From Rhizobium sp. NLR16a (GTDB taxonomy: Bacteria; Pseudomonadota; Alphaproteobacteria; Rhizobiales; Rhizobiaceae), in the NCBI RefSeq assembly GCF_017948245.1, contig NZ_CP072865.1:1389501-1453500 (forward strand): 64,000 nt of DNA, in the 5' to 3' direction. A model generated the notes under the pieces. It saw nothing but the letters and a program-made list of their open reading frames with translations. It searched no databases and was not told the origin of the DNA. This document shows, one piece after another, positions 8,234 through 15,791 of the stretch. The translations under genes were made by a program, and so were the position numbers. How positions within the stretch are numbered: the stretch's first letter is position 1; each line of letters opens with the position of its first letter.

Positions 8234-8701
8234 ATGGCGGGCAAAACGTCGCAGGGTGCGGAGAAAGTCATGAAAGAGACTGCCAAACCGGCGGTCGCCG
8301 CGCCGAAGCTTCTGTCGGGCGGCAACCCGCAAATCCCCAAGGGTTACGGCGATGCGCCCGTGCAAGCCTATATCGCCGCCATGCCGGACTGGAAAAGTGA
8401 GATCGGGCGTCGCCTCGATGCGCTGATCAGCAGAACCGTGCCCGGCGTCTGCAAGGCGGTCAAGTGGAACTCGCCCTTTTACGGCATGGAAGGGCAAGGT
8501 TGGTTCCTCGGCGTCCATTGCTACGCCAGCTATGTCAAGGTGGCTTTCTTCAAGGGTGCGTCGCTGCATCCCCTACCGCCAGGCGAGTCCAAGCAGAAAG
8601 AGGTGCGCTACCTCGACATACGCGAGGACGACCCTTTCGACGAGGCGCAGATCGCCTCCTGGGTAGAGCAGGCGAGCCGTTTGCCGGGCGAACGGGTGTG
8701 A
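8234..8701 (+). CDS. DUF1801 (YdhG-like) protein, first of a tandem pair
   Basis: This 155-residue protein has the DUF1801 pattern: a helical segment ending in MPDWKSEIGRRLDALISR, then VPGVCKAVKWNSPFYGMEG, a tryptophan-rich strand pair (GWFLGVHCYASYVKVAFFKG), and a C-terminal YLDIREDD helix. The KWNSPFYG element corresponds to the conserved W-x-x-P-x-Y/F of the domain. The biochemical function is unknown. An unusual N-terminal extension of about 30 Lys/Ala-rich residues precedes the domain. The next gene encodes a second, divergent copy. Confidence 0.8.
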   Translation: MAGKTSQGAEKVMKETAKPAVAAPKLLSGGNPQIPKGYGDAPVQAYIAAMPDWKSEIGRRLDALISRTVPGVCKAVKWNSPFYGMEGQGWFLGVHCYASYVKVAFFKGASLHPLPPGESKQKEVRYLDIREDDPFDEAQIASWVEQASRLPGERV

Positions 8702-8735
8702 GGTTTTGATGCGCGGCGATGGGAGAACGATAAAT

Positions 8736-9191
8736 ATGAAGAAGACGACGGCCACCATGAAGAAAATCGATTCCGAGGAAGGGACCGGGCAAGCCTCTCC
8801 CTCTCAACTGATTGATGCGAGGATCGAGGAACTCAAGGATTGGCGCGGCGACGTGCTCGCGCGGGTCCGCGCGCTCATCAAGCAGGCCGAGCCCGAAGTG
8901 GTCGAGGAATGGAAATGGCGAGGCGTTCCGGTGTGGGAGCACGCCGGCATCATCTGCACCGGTGAGACCTATAAGAGCGTGGTCAAGCTTACCTTCGCCA
9001 AGGGAGCCTCGCTTGAGGATCCGAAAAGCCTTTTCAACTCCAGTCTCGACGGCAACACCCGGCGGGCCATCGACCTTCATGAAGGCGACGAGATCGACGA
9101 GGAGGCGCTGAAGGCGCTCATTCGAGCCGCCGCGGCGCTAAATGCGTCGGTGCGGGCGGCCGGTTCGCGGAAGAAATCAAGCAGCGTGTGA
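8736..9191 (+). CDS. DUF1801 protein, second of the pair
   Basis: A 151-residue relative of the preceding gene. EVVEEWKWRGVPVWEHAG is the conserved core, followed by YKSVVKLTFAKGASLEDP and a helical C-terminus rich in Ala/Arg/Ser. I chose ATG 8736 because GGAGA lies 9 bp upstream; starts at 8706/8709 are possible. It converges with the SRPBCC gene on the other strand, with 17 bp between the two stops. The role is unknown; such proteins often lie beside ArsR/SRPBCC genes, as here. Confidence 0.8.
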   Translation: MKKTTATMKKIDSEEGTGQASPSQLIDARIEELKDWRGDVLARVRALIKQAEPEVVEEWKWRGVPVWEHAGIICTGETYKSVVKLTFAKGASLEDPKSLFNSSLDGNTRRAIDLHEGDEIDEEALKALIRAAAALNASVRAAGSRKKSSSV

Positions 9192-9208
9192 CGCTTCATC
9201 CGGCCGCG

Positions 9209-9685
9209 TTAGTGAATTGGGCTTGCCTCGCGTTCGAGAAAGAGTTCGAGATTGGTGAGGCCGATTTCTGTGCCCTGAAGGCGGGCGCCGTTGTCGGCGT
9301 AGCCGTCGAGGAAAACCACTTGCTCGGTGAAGACCATTCTGGTTCCGCTGGCTTCGGTGTCGAAGGCGACGGTGACGAGCGAGGCTGAGATGCGGCTTTC
9401 CCCGAGCTTCATCTCATAGGCATAGATGATGCGAGTATCCGGGACGATATCGATGTAGTGGGCGTCATAGGCGTGCAGAAGCCCCTCGGTGTCGGCGGTA
9501 TAGTTCCTCTCTGTACCGCCCGGCCTGAAATCGAGCGCGTATTTTATGGGTACCCATTCGCCGTGGCAGGCAAACCATTGCCGCTTGGACTCCGGCGTCG
9601 ACCAGGCGCGGAAGACCCGGGCGACGGGTGCCGTCAGGCGGCGTTCTATGACGAAGGTGGCATGTTCGGCAGATCGTATCGTCAT
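9209..9685 (-). CDS. SRPBCC / AHSA1-domain protein (second module)
   Basis: A 158-residue START-like protein with the usual order: FVIERRLTAPVARVFRAWST, FACHGEWVPIKYALDFRPGG, YIDIVPDTRIIYAYEM and TRMVFTEQVVFLDGY, ending in a C-terminal helix. It is clearly distinct from the copy at 7576. Its start overlaps the ArsR gene by 4 bp, giving the same repressor-partner coupling. It is the last gene of the leftward GST-arsR-SRPBCC operon. Confidence 0.9.
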   Translation of the reverse strand: MTIRSAEHATFVIERRLTAPVARVFRAWSTPESKRQWFACHGEWVPIKYALDFRPGGTERNYTADTEGLLHAYDAHYIDIVPDTRIIYAYEMKLGESRISASLVTVAFDTEASGTRMVFTEQVVFLDGYADNGARLQGTEIGLTNLELFLEREASPIH

Positions 9686-10023
9686 TCGGGGAGTGTCTCC
9701 GGCTCATCGGCGAGAAATTGATCCAGCCCGTCAAAGGCGGCGGTCCAACGGGTCTTTCGCTGTTCCACCCAGCGTTCGACAGCGGCGAGCGCATCCTGCT
9801 GCAGCCGGTAGGTCCGCACTCGGCCGGATTTTTCGGAGAGGACGAGCCCGCTCTCCTCCAGCACCTGCAGATGTTTCATCACCGTCGGCAGGGCGACGGC
9901 GAGCGGAGCGGCCAGTTCGGTGACCGAGGCCGGGCCGCGGCCGAGCCGGTCGATCATGCCGCGGCGGCTGCGGTCGGAAAGCGCGTGGAACATGCGGTCG
10001 AGATCCGCCTGGCTTTCGATCAT
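9682..10023 (-). CDS. ArsR-family transcriptional repressor (second module)
   Basis: A 113-residue winged-helix regulator: MFHALSDRSRRGMIDRLGRG, then the recognition helix LPTVMKHLQVLEESGLV and wing SEKSGRVRTYRL, with a C-terminal WVEQRKTRWTAAFDGL helix typical of the AHSA1-linked group. No metal-site cysteines are present. It overlaps its neighbours by 4 bp on both sides (ATGA twice), so the three genes are tightly coupled. A dyad in front of the upstream GST gene is a plausible operator. Confidence 0.9.
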   Translation of the reverse strand: MIESQADLDRMFHALSDRSRRGMIDRLGRGPASVTELAAPLAVALPTVMKHLQVLEESGLVLSEKSGRVRTYRLQQDALAAVERWVEQRKTRWTAAFDGLDQFLADEPETLPE

Positions 10024-10706
10024 TCCGCTTCATCCCGAAAGCGGGCGGGCAGTCTGTCGTGATAGGGATAGAACTTGAAATAGGGGCGGGCCTCTTCCAG
10101 CGCCCTGGCGAAGGACGGGCGCGCCAGCAGCCGCTCGTAATAGGCGCGAAGCTTCGGCTGATCTGATGAAAACGCAACCAGCGTCTCGGCGTAGAAGAGA
10201 GAGGGGGCTGCGGCGCAGTCGGCCATGGTGAACGCTTCGCCGGTTATCCAAGGGCTTTCGCCCAGTTGTTTTTCGATCATGGTATAGGCCGTGGCCAGCG
10301 TTGCCCGGGAAGCGGTCATCTCGATTTCGTCCGCCTTGCCTTCAGGGCGGCGGCGATTGCTGACCAGCGTCTGCATCGGCATCTGGACATAATGGTCGAA
10401 GAAGCGGTCCCAGAGACGGACCTGCAGTGCCCGGTCGATCTCCAGCGGCAGCAGGGGCACGGCGCCGGGATAATAGTGATCGAGATATTCGATGATAATC
10501 GAAGTCTCGGGGATGGTGCTGTCCCGGGCTTCGTCGCGGAGCAGCGGCATCTTGCCGATAGGCCAGAAGCGAAAGAGATCGGCGCATGAGGCCTCGTCGG
10601 ACAGATCGACGATACGGTTCTCAAAGGGGGTCTCGTTTTCATAAAGCGCGATCAGCACCTTGTGGCAGAAGGAGGCGAGCGGATGCCCATAAAAGACGAG
10701 CGACAT
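10020..10706 (-). CDS. Glutathione S-transferase family protein
   Basis: This 228-residue protein has an N-terminal thioredoxin-fold GST domain (LVFYGHPLASFCHKVLIALYEN, with the cis-Pro segment IGKMPLLRDE and the ETSIIIEYL helix for the glutathione gamma-glutamyl group) and an all-helical C-terminal domain with TMADCAAAPSLFYA. It probably conjugates or reduces electrophiles with glutathione in the cytosol; the substrate is unknown. It is the first gene of an operon with an ArsR repressor and an SRPBCC protein, so it is probably induced by the ligand they sense. Confidence 0.9.
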   Translation of the reverse strand: MSLVFYGHPLASFCHKVLIALYENETPFENRIVDLSDEASCADLFRFWPIGKMPLLRDEARDSTIPETSIIIEYLDHYYPGAVPLLPLEIDRALQVRLWDRFFDHYVQMPMQTLVSNRRRPEGKADEIEMTASRATLATAYTMIEKQLGESPWITGEAFTMADCAAAPSLFYAETLVAFSSDQPKLRAYYERLLARPSFARALEEARPYFKFYPYHDRLPARFRDEAE

Positions 10707-10749
10707 GCGGCGACCTTTCCTGTCTGGCTGAAAACTTTGCCGACTGACT

Positions 10750-10786
10750 AACTATCAGGTCCGCAGGCATCGCGCAACAGATAGTT
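10750..10786 (-). promoter_or_regulatory. Inverted repeat AACTATC-N23-GATAGTT before the GST operon
   Basis: Perfect 7-bp arms at 10750-10756 and 10780-10786 sit 44-80 bp upstream of the GST start, in the right place for an operator of the operon's own ArsR protein. No clear -35/-10 pair was found beside it. Confidence 0.4.
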
Positions 10787-10809
10787 CACCGATCGTGAAA
10801 CTATTATCT

Positions 10810-11628
10810 TCAGCCGATGTATCTGGCGATCACCAGATGGCCCGGCGTCGGCTGTCCGTCTTCCATGCGCACGTTGATGTCGGATATCTCGACAAGCGCG
10901 AAACCGGTGGCCGTCAGCCGTTCTCTCACATAGGCGTCGGCATGGGCAAAGCGCTGGTGTGGTCCAACCATGTAGGGGCGGCCGGCAAGCAATTCGTCAG
11001 GCAGGGTCTCCGAGGAGAAAATGAACAGGCCGCCCGGCGTCAGATTTTCGGCGGCGCCGAAGAAGAGCGGTTCGAGCGCGCCGAGATAGGGCAGCACGTC
11101 TGTGGCGGTGATGAGGTCGAAAGCGTCCTCGTCATTGTCGTCGAGAAAATCCTCAACCTCGGCGACGAAGAGCGTCTCGTAAAGATCTTTTTCGTGGGCG
11201 ATCTCGACCATCTTCTCCGATATGTCGATGCCGGTCATGTCCTCGCACAGCTCGCGCAGCGCGCCGCCTGTGAGACCGGTGCCGCAGCCGAGATCGAGCA
11301 AACGCTTGAACGGCCCGAGCTTTAATGCCTGCAGGCGCTGGCGCACCAGCATCGGCACGTGATAGCCGAGTTGCTCGACGAGCACGTCCTCGAAGACCTC
11401 GGCATGCTGATCGAACAGGGTCTCGACATAGGCGTCGGGCGCCTTGACCGGGGTTTCGCCGCGGCCCATCGCCGCGATGCGCACGGCGGCTCCGCCGTGG
11501 TCCTCGGGATCGATCGCCAAAACGTCCTCGTAGGCCGCTACGGCCGCCTCGACATCACCTGATTTCTCCAGCGCCAGTGCACGATTGTAGGCCTCGGCAA
11601 GGGCTTCTTCGTCGATCTTCTTTGCCAT
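10810..11628 (-). CDS. TPR-containing SAM-dependent methyltransferase
   Basis: This 272-residue protein combines an N-terminal TPR-like helical pair (EEALAEAYNRALALEKSGDV through YEDVLAIDPED, residues 7-45) with a class I methyltransferase domain. Motif I is LLDLGCGTGLTGGAL (about residues 110-124), followed by GIDISEKMVEIA and the post-motif ITATDVLPYLG. Similar rhizobial proteins are annotated as putative methyltransferases of unknown substrate. It is a single-gene leftward unit, divergent from the DUF2270 gene with about 110 bp between starts. Confidence 0.88.
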   Translation of the reverse strand: MAKKIDEEALAEAYNRALALEKSGDVEAAVAAYEDVLAIDPEDHGGAAVRIAAMGRGETPVKAPDAYVETLFDQHAEVFEDVLVEQLGYHVPMLVRQRLQALKLGPFKRLLDLGCGTGLTGGALRELCEDMTGIDISEKMVEIAHEKDLYETLFVAEVEDFLDDNDEDAFDLITATDVLPYLGALEPLFFGAAENLTPGGLFIFSSETLPDELLAGRPYMVGPHQRFAHADAYVRERLTATGFALVEISDINVRMEDGQPTPGHLVIARYIG

Positions 11629-11741
11629 CGCGGTGCATGTCCTTCTGTTTCAGGCATGGCTCTACGGCGGCTTTCGAAGTTTTGCAATGGCGCGGCAACA
11701 GGCGCAGAATGGCCAAAAAGAAGACGATGGGAGGAAACGCC

Positions 11742-12467
11742 ATGAAAGCGGAGCACGACAGGGTGCCACCGGCAAGGAAAGAAGGGGGCGAGCGCCCCTT
11801 GCTGCTGCCCACGACGCCGGGCGAGATCACCAATACGCTCAGCCATTATTACCGCGGCGAACTCGGGCGGATGACGAGCTGGCGCGACCGCATCGACCGG
11901 ACGTCCAACTGGGCGATCACCGTGGTCGCGGCGCTGCTTTCGGTGTCGTTGTCGACACCAAGCTCGCATCACGGCGTGTTGTTGTTCGGCGTGATGCTGA
12001 TTACGCTGCTTCTGATGATCGAGGCGCGGCGCTACCGCTTCTTTGATATCTACCGCGCCCGAATCCGGCAGGTCGAGCGCTGTTATTTCGCGCAGATCAT
12101 GGCGCCGAACGCTGCGGCCGGCAGCGAATGGGCCGCGGTGATTGCCAACAGCCTGCGTCATCCGCGCTTTCTGCTCAGTTATGGAGAAGCGATGCATCGG
12201 CGGCTCAAACGCAATTACGGCTGGATGTATTTAATCCTGCTGCTTGCCTGGTGCCTGAAGATCTCGACGCCAAAACTGCAGACGGAGGGCGCGCCGGCGC
12301 TGCAGGCGCAGTCCTGGGCCTATGTCATCGACAATGCCGTGCTCGGGCCACTCCCCGGCCTTGCGGTCATTTCGATCGTCGTCACCTTTTACCTGGGCAT
12401 GCTCTATTTCGCCCTGCGTCCAGACCGGGACGAAGGCGAATTCGGCCATGGCGAGGCGCATGTGTGA
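11742..12467 (+). CDS. DUF2270 integral membrane protein
   Basis: A 241-residue inner-membrane protein. The LSHYYRGELGRMTSWRDRIDRTSNWAI region near residue 35 is the conserved start of DUF2270 proteins. About four transmembrane helices follow: two close together near residues 60-95 and two in the C-terminal half (YLILLLAWCL; PGLAVISIVVTFYLGMLYFAL). The function is unknown. I chose ATG 11742 for its strong GGGAGGA ribosome site 6 bp upstream; ATG 11709 is an alternative. It converges on the usg gene with no spacer. Confidence 0.8.
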   Translation: MKAEHDRVPPARKEGGERPLLLPTTPGEITNTLSHYYRGELGRMTSWRDRIDRTSNWAITVVAALLSVSLSTPSSHHGVLLFGVMLITLLLMIEARRYRFFDIYRARIRQVERCYFAQIMAPNAAAGSEWAAVIANSLRHPRFLLSYGEAMHRRLKRNYGWMYLILLLAWCLKISTPKLQTEGAPALQAQSWAYVIDNAVLGPLPGLAVISIVVTFYLGMLYFALRPDRDEGEFGHGEAHV

Positions 12468-12734
12468 TCAATGCAGGATGAACTCGCCCTTCAACGCCCG
12501 CCACTCTGTCGCCGAGATCAGCTTGCGGTGGACGTAGCGCACTGAATGCAGCGGCCCGTCGAGCTTCTCCTGCCAGAATTTAAGGAAGCCCCGCATCTCG
12601 GGAAAGTCGGGTGCCAGATCATAATCCTGCCAGACATAGGTCTGCAGGATCGTCGGGTGATCCGGGAGGTGGTAGAGGATCTGGGCGGTCGTCAGACCGT
12701 AACCCTGCAGTTGCTTTTCCATGTCCTTGTGCAT
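12468..12734 (-). CDS. usg: Usg family protein
   Basis: An 88-residue protein matching the alphaproteobacterial Usg family: QLQGYGLTTAQILYHLPDHP, LQTYVWQDYDLAPDFPEM and WQEKLDGPLHSVRYVHRKLI. The family was first noted near tryptophan synthesis genes in Caulobacter, but its function is not established. No trp gene lies nearby here. Its stop abuts the DUF2270 stop on the other strand, an unusually tight convergent arrangement. Confidence 0.85.
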   Translation of the reverse strand: MHKDMEKQLQGYGLTTAQILYHLPDHPTILQTYVWQDYDLAPDFPEMRGFLKFWQEKLDGPLHSVRYVHRKLISATEWRALKGEFILH

Positions 12735-12862
12735 CGTATTCAGCTTCTTCTCGTTCCCACTCGCGCTTTATTAGCGCCACGTGAAATGGAAGCACGCGAA
12801 TGGTTAACGCAAGCTTAACAGATACGTTGCGAAGGAAGTATTGTTTTTTGTTTTCAACGGTT

Positions 12863-12890
12863 TGGCAGCATGATAATACGAGTGCTGCCA
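12863..12890. other. Hairpin between the permease operon and usg
   Basis: TGGCAGCA (12863-12870) and TGCTGCCA (12883-12890) form a perfect 8-bp stem with a 12-nt loop, 48 bp beyond the end of the leftward permease gene. No T tract follows in the leftward direction, so it is a weak terminator at best. Confidence 0.3.
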
Positions 12891-12938
12891 CGCTTCTTTA
12901 GCAATCCCAAAACCGCGATACACTTTTGCCCTTCATGC

Positions 12939-13769
12939 TCAGCGCTTGAGATGCCGCGTCAGTCGACGCTCGATCCAGGCCCAGAGATGGCGTAGCGCCT
13001 CGACAATGGTGAGGTAGAAGATCGCTGCCCAGAGATAGGTCTGGTAGTCGAAGGTGCGGGAGAAGGCGTAACGGGTTTCGCCCATCAGATCGAGGACGGT
13101 GATGATGGCGACGACCGCCGAGCCTTTGATCAAAAGGATGATCTCGTTGCCGTAGGGGCGAAGCGCCACGATGAAGGCCTGCGGAAGGATGATCTTGCGG
13201 AAGGCGATGGTCTTATGGATGCCGAGGGCTGCTGCTGCTTCGCGCTGGCCATGCGGCACGCTTTCGATCGCGCCGCGCAGAATTTCCGCCTGATAGGCCG
13301 CCGTATTGATCGTCATGGCAAAGAGGCCGCAATACCAGGCTTCGCGGAAAAACCACCAGATGCCAACGGCTTCCAGCTGCGGGCGGAAGACGCCGAGGCC
13401 GTAATAGACCAGGAACAGCTGGGCAAGCAGCGGCGTGCCGCGGAAGAAATATATATAGCCATAGGCGAACCAGTTAAGAGCCCGGTTCTTCGACAGCCGG
13501 GCCATGGCGAGCGGCAGGGACAGGATGGCGCCGCAAACGACGGAGATGGCAACCAGACTGAGGGTTACCCAGAGTCCGTGCAGATAACGCGGTCCGTAGC
13601 GAGTGAATTTGTCCGGATCCCAGCCATTGATGACGGTGAAGATCAGCAGCGCGGCAAGCAGAGCCCAGACCGCAACGAAGACGTAGCCGCACAGGCGTGC
13701 CACTGTGACCGGCTTTGCCACCTCGCGGGGCGCAGGCTGCGGGGGGATCAATGTCTCAGCGTAGCTCAT
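12939..13769 (-). CDS. Polar amino acid ABC transporter permease (HisM-like)
   Basis: A 276-residue inner-membrane permease of the His/Glu/Gln/Arg/opine family. It has five or so transmembrane helices and the cytoplasmic EAA loop, GAIESVPHGQREAAAALGI (about residues 170-188), which docks on the ATPase. The IYFFRGTPLLAQLFLVYYG segment is a family hallmark. It overlaps the preceding permease by 4 bp. It is the last gene of the operon: no ATP-binding subunit follows, so one must be supplied from elsewhere. Confidence 0.92.
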   Translation of the reverse strand: MSYAETLIPPQPAPREVAKPVTVARLCGYVFVAVWALLAALLIFTVINGWDPDKFTRYGPRYLHGLWVTLSLVAISVVCGAILSLPLAMARLSKNRALNWFAYGYIYFFRGTPLLAQLFLVYYGLGVFRPQLEAVGIWWFFREAWYCGLFAMTINTAAYQAEILRGAIESVPHGQREAAAALGIHKTIAFRKIILPQAFIVALRPYGNEIILLIKGSAVVAIITVLDLMGETRYAFSRTFDYQTYLWAAIFYLTIVEALRHLWAWIERRLTRHLKR

Positions 13770-14572
13770 CGGCGGACATCCGAACGTTTGGCCCAGCGGT
13801 CGACATAGATAAGCAGGAAGGAGGAGAGAATGGCGAGCACCAGATAGAGACAGCAGGCAATGCCATAGAAGAAGAACGGCTCCTTGGTCACCCGCACTGC
13901 GACGCTCGTCTGGCGCAGGATATCGGCAAGGCTGATGATCGAGACGTAGGAGGTGTCCTTCAGGAGCACCATCCAGAGGTTCGTCAGACCGGGAAGGGCG
14001 ATGCGAACGAGTTGCGGCAGGATGACGAGCCGTAGCGTGCGGCCGCGATGCAGGCCGAGCGCATCTCCTGCCTCATATTGGCCCTTGGGAATGGCGCGGA
14101 AAGCCGAAAGCAATACTTCCGAGCAATAGGCGGAGAAGACAACCGACAGAGCGATCACGCCGGCCAGGAAGGCGTTGATCTCGACCGGCGGCCCGACATA
14201 GCCGGCAAGCTCCAGAAGAGACTGGATGAGCATCTGCATGCCGTAATAGATGATGAAGAGCGTCAAAAGCTCCGGCAGGCCGCGGAAGATAGTCGTGTAA
14301 ATGCCGGCCGCCAGCCGCAGCGATTTTTCTTCCGACTGCTGGCCGAGAGCCACGAGGAAGCCGATGACGAGGCCGATCGGCAGGGTGACGATCGCCACCG
14401 ATACGGTGACCTGCAGGCCAAGGGCGATCTCGTCGCCCCAGCCGGTGTCGCCACAGGCTATGATCGTCGACGGACCCAACCAGGTGAAGATGCCGACGGG
14501 TCCGCATAGCGGATCGAAAATGTGCACAAGTGAGCTCCAGAAGGAGCCGAGCGCGGAAAACAATCCGCCCAT
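13766..14572 (-). CDS. Polar amino acid ABC transporter permease (HisQ-like)
   Basis: A 268-residue permease, partner of the gene at 12939. The family segment GIYTTIFRGLPELLTLFIIYYG and the EAA loop FRAIPKGQYEAGDALGL are both clear, with several transmembrane helices. The two permeases would form the heterodimeric pore for the solute delivered by the binding protein at 14686. The start overlaps nothing; 113 bp containing a hairpin separate it from the binding-protein gene, which should make the binding protein more abundant than the permeases. Confidence 0.92.
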   Translation of the reverse strand: MGGLFSALGSFWSSLVHIFDPLCGPVGIFTWLGPSTIIACGDTGWGDEIALGLQVTVSVAIVTLPIGLVIGFLVALGQQSEEKSLRLAAGIYTTIFRGLPELLTLFIIYYGMQMLIQSLLELAGYVGPPVEINAFLAGVIALSVVFSAYCSEVLLSAFRAIPKGQYEAGDALGLHRGRTLRLVILPQLVRIALPGLTNLWMVLLKDTSYVSIISLADILRQTSVAVRVTKEPFFFYGIACCLYLVLAILSSFLLIYVDRWAKRSDVRR

Positions 14573-14620
14573 GCGTGAATTCCCCTCACGGCTTTTGCCG
14601 TTTTGATCTTGCCACCTTTG

Positions 14621-14658
14621 TCAAACAAAAATGGCGGAAGAGCAAGCCTTCCGCCATT
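14621..14658 (-). terminator. Intrinsic terminator/attenuator between binding protein and permeases
   Basis: On the minus strand a perfect 11-bp stem (AATGGCGGAAG / CTTCCGCCATT, loop of 7) is followed directly by a T-rich tail (TTTGTTTG). It lies 27 bp after the binding-protein stop and inside the operon, so partial read-through is expected. Confidence 0.75.
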
Positions 14659-14685
14659 CGCTTGATCGGCCAGATACCGAATTTC

Positions 14686-15459
14686 TTATTCGCCGTAAAC
14701 GTCGAAATCGAAGTACTTGTCCTGGATCTTCTTGTACTCACCGCTGGCGCGGATCGCAGCGATCGCGGTGTTGAGCTTTTCCTTCAGCGGGTCGCCCTTG
14801 CGGATGGCGATACCGGCGCCGTTGCCGTTGATTTCCTTGTCGACCGGCAGGGTCGTCAGGATCTTGCAGCAGGCACCGGCGTCGGACTTGACCCATTCGG
14901 AGAGAACGACGACGTCGTCGATGACAGCATCGACACGGCCGCTGGAAACGTCGAGCTTGTATTCGTCGGCCGTGGGGTAGAGCTTCAGCTCGGTGTCGGC
15001 GAGGTGCTTCTCGGCGTAGTTGGCATGCGTCGTGGAAGTCTGTGCGCCGATCACCTTGCCCTTGAGGCCGGCAACGTCAGTGATCTTCGAATCCTTCGGT
15101 ACGGCGATGGCCGGAGGGGTGTTGTAGTACTTGTTGGAGAAGTCGACGAGCTTGAGGCGCTCGGGCGTGATCGACATGGAGGAGACGATCATGTCGAACT
15201 TCTTGGCGTTCAGCGCCGGAATGATGCCGTCCCAATCGGTGCTGACGAAGGAGCATTCGGCCTTCATCTCGGCACAGAGCGCCTTGGCGATATCGATGTC
15301 GAAGCCCTGGATGGTGCCGCTGGCATCGACAAATTCGAAGGGCGGATAGGTCGAATCGGTGCCGATCACGTATTTCTCGCCATCGGCCATGGCGGAGCCG
15401 GCAAAGAGCGACATTGCCGCGAGCGAGGCTGCCGCGAAGATACGGGTGGAGATATGCAT
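14686..15459 (-). CDS. Polar amino acid ABC transporter periplasmic binding protein
   Basis: This 257-residue family 3 solute-binding protein has a signal peptide (MHISTRIFAAASLAAMSLFAG, cleaved near SAMADG). The mature protein shows KYVIGTDSTYPPFEF, GFDIDIAKALCAEM, DGIIPALNAKKFDMI and MSITPERLKLVDFSNKYY, the standard markers of the Lys/Arg/Orn/His group. It would bind a basic or polar amino acid in the periplasm and deliver it to the two permeases downstream. ATG 15459 was chosen over the longer frame because an AGAGAGGA ribosome site lies 5 bp upstream and the signal peptide starts there. Confidence 0.92.
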   Translation of the reverse strand: MHISTRIFAAASLAAMSLFAGSAMADGEKYVIGTDSTYPPFEFVDASGTIQGFDIDIAKALCAEMKAECSFVSTDWDGIIPALNAKKFDMIVSSMSITPERLKLVDFSNKYYNTPPAIAVPKDSKITDVAGLKGKVIGAQTSTTHANYAEKHLADTELKLYPTADEYKLDVSSGRVDAVIDDVVVLSEWVKSDAGACCKILTTLPVDKEINGNGAGIAIRKGDPLKEKLNTAIAAIRASGEYKKIQDKYFDFDVYGE

Positions 15460-15791
15460 GAGGATCCTCTCTGTTGGTAGCCATCGCGCTTTTTTCTCTT
15501 GGGCTGACGGCTGCTGTTCAACGGTGACGGGCACCGCCTTGCGGCGATAATCAGACTTTTTTTCATGGAAATGCAACAGAAATTCCCGGGCTATTCGCGG
15601 CGCAAACAGCAGGCGAGATGAACGGCGGCAGACCGCTACATTCACCTGAGGTTAATCCCCGGCTTCCTAGAACCGGAACAAATCGGCGGGTTGGCGCTTT
15701 GCCATTTCGCCGTTTCGCCTCAATGCGACGCTAGGGGCGGAACTAGGGCCTGTCGGCCTTCAGGAAGCTCAAACAGGATCGAGGAAACCCG
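15460..15791. other. Divergent promoter region, ABC operon / OmpA-family gene
   Basis: A 332-bp space between divergent starts. It must hold both promoters, but I see no consensus -35/-10 pair or clear operator. A GGAAC at 15675-15679 is discussed among the rejected items. Confidence 0.4.

Noticed and set aside
14530..15480. 316-residue plus-strand frame opposite the amino acid binding protein
   Set aside because: Shadow of a clear solute-binding protein gene with signal peptide.
15675..15699. GGAAC box with GCTT 16 bp later, as an EcfG-type promoter for the OmpA-family gene
   Set aside because: The -10 element should be close to CGTT; only the -35 half matches.
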